A program made the position numbers and the translations under genes. Positions 54,901 to 61,146 of a stretch of 64,000 nt of DNA are shown here, piece after piece (the stretch's first letter is position 1; each line of letters opens with the position of its first letter). This DNA is from Haloparvum alkalitolerans (GTDB lineage: Archaea; Halobacteriota; Halobacteria; Halobacteriales; Haloferacaceae): assembly GCF_050122995.1 (NCBI RefSeq), contig NZ_JBNLIA010000005.1:1-64000 (forward strand), read 5' to 3'. Below the pieces are notes generated by a model that searched no databases, was not told where the DNA came from, and saw only the letters and a list, made by a program, of their open reading frames with translations.

Positions 54901-55065
54901 CTGAGCCGCGCGATCGGTCGGATCCTGTTCGATCAGGTCGACGACAGCGACGGCGACGCGGTCGTCGCGCCGGGCGCCTCCTGTCGCGCGCAACTGGCCG
55001 AGCGCGAGGGCGGCGCGGAGCCGCCGCACCCGGTCGAGAAGCTGGCCGCCGCGACCGTCGAGTGA
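51979..55065 (+). CDS. FAD-linked oxidase with Fe-S and CCG domains (GlcD/D-LDH type)
   Basis: A 1028-residue fusion. Residues about 55-470 form the FAD-binding type 4 domain (PRGGGTSLAGQAVNEA, then GNNSTGAHSLQYGK) with FAD-oxidase_C. A Cys-rich 4Fe-4S region follows near 620-690 (CHGCGGCRGD ... CVGCKGCARDCPSEVDM), then a CCG heterodisulfide-type part with HGHCHQKATKKDG and GCCGMAGSFGYE near 960. This is the layout of D-lactate/glycolate dehydrogenase (GlcD-GlcF fused or Dld-II). It would oxidise a 2-hydroxyacid and pass electrons to quinone. Cotranscribed with the hydroxyacid dehydrogenase. Confidence 0.92.
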   Translation: MAAQDSATETEGDDAFDDPAADPRADYDYVGGGVDRPALVSALADRVDGEVRFDEHSRRLYATDASAYEVTPVGVVLPSSTADVAAVVDYCADRGIPVLPRGGGTSLAGQAVNEAVVLDLTAHMGDVLEIEAEDRRARVGAGTVLADLNDALAPHGLKFAPDPAAGNRSTVGGAIGNNSTGAHSLQYGKTDAYVESVEAVLADGSVEQFGEVTVADLRAGADPDGDLRARIYEVARRVVDEEAGAVAEAFPQLKRNVSGYNLDRLVAEAYGQPEAFDGAERDADDGANDAAPIDTTERPAPDATVNLARLFAGSEGTLGVVTAATVSLEPVPETTGVALLTYTDLIDAMGDVDAIVRRHDPAAIEAIDDVLLELARDTEEFAGLVETLPAGTETALLVECYAESEADARSRIGDLLADESLCAFDALEAYAPEDREELWKLRKSAAPILLSRTSDAKHISFIEDTAVPTEHLDDYVADFREVLAEHDTFASFYAHAGPGCMHMRPLVDTKSPAGLNQFEAVADAVTDLVVEYGGSVSGEHGDGRARTQWNRKLYGDEVWELFRDVKRAFDPDWLLNPGTVCGDHDMTEHLRFSPGYEFDAGFEPALEWDVDNGMQGMVELCHGCGGCRGDQGTTGGVMCPTYRAAEEEELSTRGRANMLRGAMNGELDADSTDPEFLAEVMDLCVGCKGCARDCPSEVDMAKLKAEVEHAAHEEHGASLRDRLFANVDRLNAVGSALAPVSNWATSLPGAGWIAEKTVGIARERDLPAFAAESFEEWFAARGGARVPVEEATRKVLLFPDTATNYNHPEAGRAAVEVLEAAGVHVAVPDDVTATGRPAHSKGFLDAARERARTNVAALAPRVADGWDVVLVEPSDAVMLQSDYLDLLDGRDAERVAANSYGVMEYLDRFDLTAALATDATDETLTYHGHCHQKATKKDGHAVAVLRSAGYAVDDLDSGCCGMAGSFGYEAEHYSLSRAIGRILFDQVDDSDGDAVVAPGASCRAQLAEREGGAEPPHPVEKLAAATVE

Positions 55066-55075
55066 AAAATCGGGG

Positions 55076-56362
55076 CTACGGCCAGAGCCCGCGCGTGTCC
55101 TTCGCCTCGGCGATACGCGAGAGCGCGACCACGTAAGCGGCGTCGCGCCAGGTCAGGTCCGCCGACTCGACCTCGGCGCGGACGGCGTCCCACGCCTCCA
55201 GCATCTGTTCTTCCAGTTCCTCGTTGACGCGTTCGAGCGACCACGTGCGTCGGTTGATGTCCTGGAGCCACTCGAAGTAGCTCACCGTGACGCCGCCGGC
55301 GTTCGCGAGGATGTCCGGGATCACGGTCACGCCGCGCTCCTCGAGGATCGCGTCGGCCGCGAACGTGGTGGGGCCGTTGGCTCCCTCCACGACGATGTCG
55401 GCCGCGATCGCGTCGGCGTTGGCCGCGGTGATGACGTTCCCGACCGCGGCGGGGATCACAACGTCAACGTCGAGTTCGAGGATCTCGCCGTTCGAGAGCG
55501 TCTCGGGCGCCTCGTGCGACAGCACCGCCTCCGGCTCCTCCTCGTGGGTCGGGACCGCGCGCGTGTCGAGCCCGTCAGGGTCGTAGACCGCCCCGTTCAC
55601 GTCGCTGACGGCGACGACGGTCGCGCCCCAGTCGTCGAGCAGGCGCGCCGCGTTCGCGCCGACGGAGCCGAACCCCTGCACCGCGACGGTCGTCTCCGCG
55701 AGGTCGCGCCCCTCGTAGTCGACCGCCTCCCGCGCGGCGATGGCCGTCGAGCGGCCGGGGGCCTCCTCGCGGCCGTACGAGCCGCCGACGATCGGCGGCT
55801 TGCCGGTGACGACGCCGGGGGTCGTCTCGCCCTGCTGCATCGAGTAGGCGTCCATGAACCACGCCATCGTCTGGGCGTCGGTGCCCATGTCCGGCGCGGG
55901 CACGTCCTTCGTCGGGCCGACCACGTCGCGCAGCTCCTCCGCGAACCGGCGCGTGAGCCGCTCGGTCTCGTCGTCGGTCAGCGACTTGGGGTCGACCGCG
56001 ACCCCACCCTTCCCGCCGCCGAAGGGGAGGTCCATCACGGCGCACTTCCAGGTCATCCACATCGAGAGGCCGACGCACTCCTCCGCGGTGACCTCGGGAT
56101 GGTAGCGGAGCCCGCCCTTGTACGGGCCGCGCACGTCGTCGTGCTGGGCGCGGTAGCCGGTGAAGACCTCGACGGAGCCGTCCTCGCGTTCGAGCGGGAC
56201 GGAGACCTGCTGGACCCGGGTCGGGTGTTTGAGGCGCTCGACGACGTCGGGGTCGACGTCGACGTGGGCGGCGGCGCGTTCGAGCTGTCGGCGCGCGGTG
56301 ACGAGCGTCGAGTCGGGCTCCTCCTCGGTGCCGGGGTCGTCGACTGTGGGTGTCGTGCTCAT
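55076..56362 (-). CDS. gdh: glutamate dehydrogenase
   Basis: A 428-residue Glu/Leu/Phe/Val dehydrogenase, interconverting glutamate and 2-oxoglutarate plus ammonia. The catalytic Lys is in PFGGGKGGVAVDP near 117, with the family GYRAQHDDVRGPYKGGLRYHP just before and the NAD(P) Rossmann motif VQGFGSVGANAA near 233. It would regenerate 2-oxoglutarate for transaminations and release ammonium. The start ATG is preceded by CATACACAA (minus strand), a half-site of the shared motif. It is 63 bases from the ectoine-hydrolase-like gene, probably one operon. Confidence 0.95.
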   Translation of the reverse strand: MSTTPTVDDPGTEEEPDSTLVTARRQLERAAAHVDVDPDVVERLKHPTRVQQVSVPLEREDGSVEVFTGYRAQHDDVRGPYKGGLRYHPEVTAEECVGLSMWMTWKCAVMDLPFGGGKGGVAVDPKSLTDDETERLTRRFAEELRDVVGPTKDVPAPDMGTDAQTMAWFMDAYSMQQGETTPGVVTGKPPIVGGSYGREEAPGRSTAIAAREAVDYEGRDLAETTVAVQGFGSVGANAARLLDDWGATVVAVSDVNGAVYDPDGLDTRAVPTHEEEPEAVLSHEAPETLSNGEILELDVDVVIPAAVGNVITAANADAIAADIVVEGANGPTTFAADAILEERGVTVIPDILANAGGVTVSYFEWLQDINRRTWSLERVNEELEEQMLEAWDAVRAEVESADLTWRDAAYVVALSRIAEAKDTRGLWP

Positions 56363-56365
56363 GGG

Positions 56366-56374
56366 TTGTGTATG
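56366..56374. promoter_or_regulatory. TTGTGTATG half-site before glutamate dehydrogenase
   Basis: A single TTGTGTATG lies just upstream of the gdh ATG, reading CATACACAA on the coding strand. It matches one arm of the palindrome at the aminotransferase start. A short tandem of GTGGCTCGGTC-like units follows at about 56376-56420. Confidence 0.45.
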
Positions 56375-56375
56375 G

Positions 56376-56420
56376 GTGGCTCGGTCGGTGTGGCTTGGTC
56401 GGTCGGTGTGGCTCGGTCGC
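56376..56420. repeat. short tandem GTGTGGCTCGGTC-like repeat
   Basis: Three imperfect copies of a GGTGTGGCTCGGTC-like unit lie in the gap between gdh and the doeA-like gene. The sequence is of low complexity and probably slippage-prone; a regulatory role is not evident. Confidence 0.4.
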
Positions 56421-56425
56421 GTTTC

Positions 56426-57607
56426 TCAGGTCGTGAACAGCCGGCGGGGGAAGTCCGCCAGCGTCTCCGCGCCCGTGCTCGTGACGCGGAACGTCTCGCT
56501 GATCTCCATGCCGATCTCGTCGGTCCAGATGCCGGGGATCATGTGGAACGTCATGTCCTCCTCGAGGACGGTCTCGTCGCCCGGCCGGATGCTGGCGGTG
56601 TGCTCGCCCCAGTCCGGCGGGTAGCCGAGCCCCATCGAGTAGCCGATGCGGTCCTCCTTCTCGAGGCCGTACTGCGCGATGGTCTCGCGCCACGCCCGCT
56701 CGACCGCCTCGCAGGTGACGCCGGGTTCGGCCGCGTCGAGGGCGGCCTCCAGCCCCTCGACGACGATGTCGGCGGTCTCCTCCAGTTTCGCCGGCGGGTC
56801 ACCCACGAACGTCGTCCGGGCCAGCGGCGAGTGGTAGCGGTGACGACAGCCGGAGAGTTCGATGATAACCGGGTCGCCGTCCTCGAACTCGCGGTCGGTC
56901 CACGTCAGGTGCGGGGTTCCGGTGTGGTCGCCGGAGGGCATCAGCGGGACGATGGAGGGGTAATCCCCGCCGTAGTCGTCGGTCCCCCTGATGAGTCGGT
57001 CGTAGATCGCGGCCGCGGCCTCGTACTCCGGGACGCCCTCCTCGATGACGTCCAGCCCGGCCTGCATCGCGTTCTCCGAGATGCGAGCGGCCTCGCGCAT
57101 GTACGCGATCTCCTGGTCGGACTTCTTGATCCGCACCCAGCCGACGAGCAGCGTCGCGTCGACGAACTCGGCGTTCGGGAGGTTTTCCTGGAGGCGCGTG
57201 TACGACTTCGCGGTGAAGTAGGCGGCGTCCATCTCCAGGCCGACGCGACCCTCCGCGACGCCCAACTCGTCGAGGACGCCCGCCACGTAGTCCATCGGGT
57301 GGAGGTCGTACGGGGAGTGGACGTGGTCGTCGCTGTACGCGCGGATGCTGTCGTCGTCGAGGTGCGTGGTCGCGCGCGCCCCGCCGCCGTCCATGTCGCG
57401 CCCGATCCACACCGGCTCGTCGCGGTCGGGCGTGACGACGACCGCCTGATGGACGTAGAAGGACCAGCCGTCGTAGCCCGTCAGGTAGTTCATGTTCGCC
57501 GGGTCGGCGACGACGATCGCGTCGAGGTCCTCCTCGCGCAGTCGCTCCTTCGTCCGCGCGACCCGACGCTCGTACTCGGCCGCCTCGAAGATGGTCTCTC
57601 GTGGCAT
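56426..57607 (-). CDS. doeA: ectoine hydrolase-like M24 protein (DoeA/EutD type)
   Basis: A 393-residue creatinase/prolidase-fold protein. I recognise landmarks of DoeA/EutD ectoine hydrolases: ANMNYLTGYDGWSFYVHQAV (the family NMNWLTGYDGWSFYVHQ), LHPMDYVAGVLDELG, GGDYPSIVPLMPSG followed by HLTWTD, and GLGYPPDWGEHTASIRPGD. The usual metal-ligand DxG reads ELSGCRHRYHSPLARTT, as in creatinase-like members. Such enzymes open ectoine to N-acetyl-diaminobutyrate. ATG at 57607, with a TATA-like GTTATACG about 41 bases upstream and a TGTGTATA element just beyond. Confidence 0.85.
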   Translation of the reverse strand: MPRETIFEAAEYERRVARTKERLREEDLDAIVVADPANMNYLTGYDGWSFYVHQAVVVTPDRDEPVWIGRDMDGGGARATTHLDDDSIRAYSDDHVHSPYDLHPMDYVAGVLDELGVAEGRVGLEMDAAYFTAKSYTRLQENLPNAEFVDATLLVGWVRIKKSDQEIAYMREAARISENAMQAGLDVIEEGVPEYEAAAAIYDRLIRGTDDYGGDYPSIVPLMPSGDHTGTPHLTWTDREFEDGDPVIIELSGCRHRYHSPLARTTFVGDPPAKLEETADIVVEGLEAALDAAEPGVTCEAVERAWRETIAQYGLEKEDRIGYSMGLGYPPDWGEHTASIRPGDETVLEEDMTFHMIPGIWTDEIGMEISETFRVTSTGAETLADFPRRLFTT

Positions 57608-57658
57608 GGTAACAGGTCGTCTACGAGAGGCATTGCCCAGCGCCCGTATAACTTTTTC

Positions 57659-57687
57659 GTGTATATTGAAAACAGATATTGTGTATA
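57659..57687. promoter_or_regulatory. double GTGTATA element between doeA-like and AOR genes
   Basis: GTGTATA occurs at 57659-57665 and 57681-57687, 22 bases apart, the second inside ATTGTGTATA flanked by CAGAT and ATCTG arms. It lies between the minus-strand ectoine-hydrolase-like gene and the plus-strand aldehyde oxidoreductase, so may control both. Confidence 0.6.
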
Positions 57688-57712
57688 ATCTGCGGCGCCG
57701 AACCGCTCGAAT

Positions 57713-57771
57713 CCCCGCGATAGCGGGGCTCTCCGGCACGGAGTGCCGGCCACCACCGGCCGCGAGAGCCC
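57713..57771 (+). promoter_or_regulatory. candidate structured leader RNA of the AOR gene
   Basis: A run of mutually exclusive hairpins precedes the AOR gene: CCCCGC-GATA-GCGGGG (57713-57728) shares bases with an outer stem GGGCTCTC/GAGAGCCC (57726-57733 with 57764-57771) that encloses CGGCAC-GGA-GTGCCG and a small GGCC/GGCC hairpin. If transcription starts downstream of the 57681 element, this falls in the roughly 120-base leader, which could switch between two folds. High GC makes chance hairpins likely, so this is only a candidate. Confidence 0.4.
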
Positions 57772-57835
57772 ACGAAACCCCCAATCCGTGCCTCTTGGCC
57801 CTGGGTTTTTGTAGCAGGTCGACGGAGGTACGACC

Positions 57836-59512
57836 ATGCTTCACAGTACCGGACCGCTGTTGACGGTCCACCTCGGCGACCGGGAGACGTCGGAGACGGA
57901 CATCACGGAGGTCCAGGAGCGCTACATCGGCGGGCGCGGCGTGGGGACGCGGCTCGCGCACGAGCGCATCCCGTTCGACGCGGACCCGCTCGGTCCGGAG
58001 AACCGGGCGGTGTTCACCACCGGCCCGATGCAGGCCTCCCAGATGAGCTTCACCGGCCGGACGAACTGCACCGCCGTCTCGCCGCTGACGGACGGCCTGC
58101 TCTCCTCGAACGCGGGCGGGTTCATGTCGCGTCACCTCGCGGCGACCGGCTACGGCGCGGTCGAGTTGACGGGCGAGAGCGACGAGTTGGTCGTCGTTCA
58201 CGTCCGGGACGACGGCGTCGAGTTCGAGACCGTGCCGGACCTCCGAGAGGCGACCGTCCCCGAGACGACGGCGTACCTGGAGACGGAACACGACATCTCC
58301 AGCGACCGGACCGCGGTTATCGGCCCGGCGGGCGAGAACGAGGTCCGGTTCGCGTCGATCATGACGACGGAGGAGCGCGCGTTCGGCCGCGGGGGGCTGG
58401 GCGCGGTCCTCGGCGCGAAGAACGTCAAGGCGGTCACGTTCGGCGGCGAGTCGGCGCCCGACCTGGAGATCCCGGCGACCGCCAACGAGATCCACCGCGA
58501 GGCCGCGACGACGGACCACATCATGAAAGAGCAGGGGACGGTCGCGGTGCTGGACCTGGCCAACGAGATGGACGGGCTCCCCTCCTACTACTTCTCCGAG
58601 CGCTCCTTCGAGGGTGCCGACGGGATCAACGGCGACCGCGTCGCCGAGAAGAAGTACAAGAAGGGCACCTGCTCGGCGTGTGCGTTCGCGTGCAAGCTCC
58701 CGACCCGCGACGAGGAGCGCGGCGTCGAGACCGAGGGCCCGGAGTTCGAGGTGGCGATGGCGTTCGGCTCCAACTCCGGCGTCGACGACATCGTCGACGT
58801 GATGGAGTCGAACCGCCTCTGTGACGAGTACGGCCTCGACGCCATCTCGATGGGCAACACGGTCGCCGCCTACCTCGACGCGGAGGAGGAGTTCGGCAAC
58901 CGCGAGCTCATCTGGGACCTCGTCGAGAAGACCGCCTACCGCGAGGGGGTCGGCGACACGCTCGCGGAGGGGATCGGCCGGATCCACGACGAGCTCGGCG
59001 TCGGGAACTGGTCGGTGAAGAACATGGACTTCGCGGCCCACGAGGGGCGGCTGCTCCACGGGCAGGCGCTCTCGTACGCGGTCGCGAACCGGGGCGCCGA
59101 CCACATGTACGCCACGTTCTACTCGGTGGAGTACCCGCTCGTCGACGAGGACGAGGCGATGCCTCCGTCCGGGTTCGAGGGGAAGGCCGAGCGGCTCGTC
59201 GAGCGGGAGAACCTGATGGCGCTCAACGACAGCGGCGTCGTCTGCAAGTTCTCGCGGGACTTCATGACTCCCGAGCGCTACGAACTGCTGTTCGACGCCG
59301 ACTTCGAGGACCTGCTGGCGGTCGGGGCGCGAACGGTGACGCTCGAGCGGCACTTCAACAACCGGCGCGGGATCGACGGCGCCGACGACCGCCTCCCGTA
59401 CGAGGACGAGCTGCCGGGGCTCGACGACGCCATCGAGACCTACTACGACCGCCGCGGGTGGAACGACGACGGGACCGTGCCGGAGTCGGCGCTCCCGGCT
59501 CCCCCGGCGTAA
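57836..59512 (+). CDS. aor: aldehyde:ferredoxin oxidoreductase (tungsten)
   Basis: A 558-residue AOR-family enzyme with a tungstopterin and one 4Fe-4S cluster, oxidising an aldehyde to an acid with reduced ferredoxin as product. The cluster Cys are CSACAFACK near 279-286 and GVVCKF near 470. The N-terminal part (TGPMQASQMSFTGRTNC, RHLAATGYGAVEL) is the family domain, with RFASIMTTEERAFGRGGLGAVLGAKNVKA typical of the pterin site. GGAGGT lies 8 bases before the ATG. In this context aspartate-4-semialdehyde is a candidate substrate. Confidence 0.95.
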   Translation: MLHSTGPLLTVHLGDRETSETDITEVQERYIGGRGVGTRLAHERIPFDADPLGPENRAVFTTGPMQASQMSFTGRTNCTAVSPLTDGLLSSNAGGFMSRHLAATGYGAVELTGESDELVVVHVRDDGVEFETVPDLREATVPETTAYLETEHDISSDRTAVIGPAGENEVRFASIMTTEERAFGRGGLGAVLGAKNVKAVTFGGESAPDLEIPATANEIHREAATTDHIMKEQGTVAVLDLANEMDGLPSYYFSERSFEGADGINGDRVAEKKYKKGTCSACAFACKLPTRDEERGVETEGPEFEVAMAFGSNSGVDDIVDVMESNRLCDEYGLDAISMGNTVAAYLDAEEEFGNRELIWDLVEKTAYREGVGDTLAEGIGRIHDELGVGNWSVKNMDFAAHEGRLLHGQALSYAVANRGADHMYATFYSVEYPLVDEDEAMPPSGFEGKAERLVERENLMALNDSGVVCKFSRDFMTPERYELLFDADFEDLLAVGARTVTLERHFNNRRGIDGADDRLPYEDELPGLDDAIETYYDRRGWNDDGTVPESALPAPPA

Positions 59513-59562
59513 CGGCGTCCCTGGAGTCGTCCGGGTTCGGAAACGTCCCGGTCCGAAGCGCG

Positions 59563-60924
59563 CTACTCCGCGGTCGCCGCGATGGCGTCCGCGATGACCT
59601 CCGTGCCGACCTCCGCCTGCCGCTGGGTCAACACGAGCGGCGGGAGCAGCCGGACGACGTTGTCGTACTGGCCCGCCGTCCAGACGAGCACGCCGTGCTC
59701 GTAGCAGTACTGCTGGATCGCCTCGACGCGGTCGGCGTCGGGGTCACCGTCCGCGTCCACGAACTCGGCGCCGACGAACAGTCCCTTGCCGCGGACTTCG
59801 CCCAGCCCCGGATCGCCCGCGCCGGCGTCGCGGAGGCGGTCGCGGATCCACGCGCCGACCTCCGTCGCGTGGTCGAGCAGGTCGTGTGACTCGATATACT
59901 CGATGGCCCGGAGCCCGCCGACCATCGCGGGGACGTGGCCGCGGTAGGTGCCCGCGTGGTCGCCCGGCCCCCACGTGTCCAGGTCCTCGTGGTAGATCGT
60001 TCCGGAGAGCGGCTGGCCGTTGCCGCCGAGCGCCTTCGCGGTCGTCATCGCGTCCGGGGTCACGTCGTAGTGCTCGGCGGCCCACCATTCGCCGGTGCGG
60101 CCGAGCCCGACCTGGATCTCGTCGAACACCAGCGGCAGGTCGTTCTCGTCGGCGATCTCGCGGAGGCCGGAGAGGAACCCCTCCGGCGGGACGACGACGC
60201 CGCCCTCGCCCTGAATCGGTTCGACGAAGATGCCCGCGGGGTCGGTGAGCCCGCCGTACGGCTCCTCGACGATGGCGCGGACCTCCTCGAGCGCCCGGTT
60301 CACGGACGCCTCGGGGTCGCGGCCCTCGCGGAAGGGGTACGGGAACGGAGCGTGAACCACGTCCGGCAGCAGCGGCGCGTACGGCTTCTTGAACTTCTTG
60401 TTCGAGGTGATGCTCATCGCGCCGGCCGTCGCCCCGTGGTAGGAGTTACGGAACGCGAGCAGGCCGTTGCCGCCGGTGTTGTACTTCGCGAGCTTGATCG
60501 ACGCCTCGACGGCGTCGCTGCCGGTCGGACCGCCGAAGACGACGCGGCTGTTGCCGGCCAGCGAGCCGGGCGCGATCTCCTCCAGTTTGTCGATCAGGTC
60601 GATCCGCGGCTGCGTCGGGAAGTCGACGGCGTGCGTGAGCTTGTCGATCTGCTCGTGGACCCCCTCGTTGACGTAGGGGTTGGCGTGCCCGACGTTGTAG
60701 ACGCCGATGCCCGCGAAGAAGTCGAGGAAGACGTTTCCGTCCGCGTCCTTCAGGGTCGCGCCGCGCCCCTCCTCGAACGCGAGGGGGATGTTGTTGGGGT
60801 ACGCGACCGCGCTGCTGTCGATGTCGTCCTGTCTGTCGAGAAGCCGCCGGGACTCCGGGCCGGGGACGTCGTCGACGGTCGGTTCCTCCGCGAAGTGCAG
60901 GTCGTGGATCGGCGGTCCCGCCAT
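59563..60924 (-). CDS. class III aminotransferase, diaminobutyrate-type
   Basis: A 453-residue PLP enzyme. FGGPTGSDAVEASIKLAKYN near residue 128 resembles the GPTG-NAVEAALKLARK block of 2,4-diaminobutyrate aminotransferases (DAT, EctB, DoeD); the PLP lysine is in TTAKALGGNGQPLSG near 297, with VFDEIQVGLGRTGEWW before it. It would convert diaminobutyrate to aspartate semialdehyde with 2-oxoglutarate. GABA-type activity is the main alternative. A TATA-like CTTTGTAG lies about 25-30 bases upstream of the ATG. Confidence 0.82.
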   Translation of the reverse strand: MAGPPIHDLHFAEEPTVDDVPGPESRRLLDRQDDIDSSAVAYPNNIPLAFEEGRGATLKDADGNVFLDFFAGIGVYNVGHANPYVNEGVHEQIDKLTHAVDFPTQPRIDLIDKLEEIAPGSLAGNSRVVFGGPTGSDAVEASIKLAKYNTGGNGLLAFRNSYHGATAGAMSITSNKKFKKPYAPLLPDVVHAPFPYPFREGRDPEASVNRALEEVRAIVEEPYGGLTDPAGIFVEPIQGEGGVVVPPEGFLSGLREIADENDLPLVFDEIQVGLGRTGEWWAAEHYDVTPDAMTTAKALGGNGQPLSGTIYHEDLDTWGPGDHAGTYRGHVPAMVGGLRAIEYIESHDLLDHATEVGAWIRDRLRDAGAGDPGLGEVRGKGLFVGAEFVDADGDPDADRVEAIQQYCYEHGVLVWTAGQYDNVVRLLPPLVLTQRQAEVGTEVIADAIAATAE

Positions 60925-60984
60925 ATGCCCCTCGATACGACACGTCTACAAAGGGCTGGTGCAACCAGCAAGCTGTGACGGTGT

Positions 60985-60999
60985 AAACAAAATTTGTTT
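60985..60999. promoter_or_regulatory. AAACAAA-A-TTTGTTT palindrome
   Basis: A perfect 7+1+7 palindrome in the 222-base gap between the diaminobutyrate-type aminotransferase (minus) and the MFS gene (plus), preceded by GTGTAA. It could be an operator for both. Confidence 0.5.
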
Positions 61000-61146
61000 T
61001 CGGAGGGGGAGTCCATTCGGGAATCGGCCCTCACCTCGGAGGCGGCCGCGCCTCACGCGGGCGGCCGAATGCGTCAGCATTCACCGGTTCGGATGGCTAT
61101 ACGCGAATGCCGCTCCGAGAGGGAGCACCCGCTCGCCAGGAGTCAC

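Noticed and set aside
57706..57722. CTCGAATCCCC, another T-arm-like sequence
   Set aside because: No tRNA cloverleaf forms around it; it is part of the leader hairpins.
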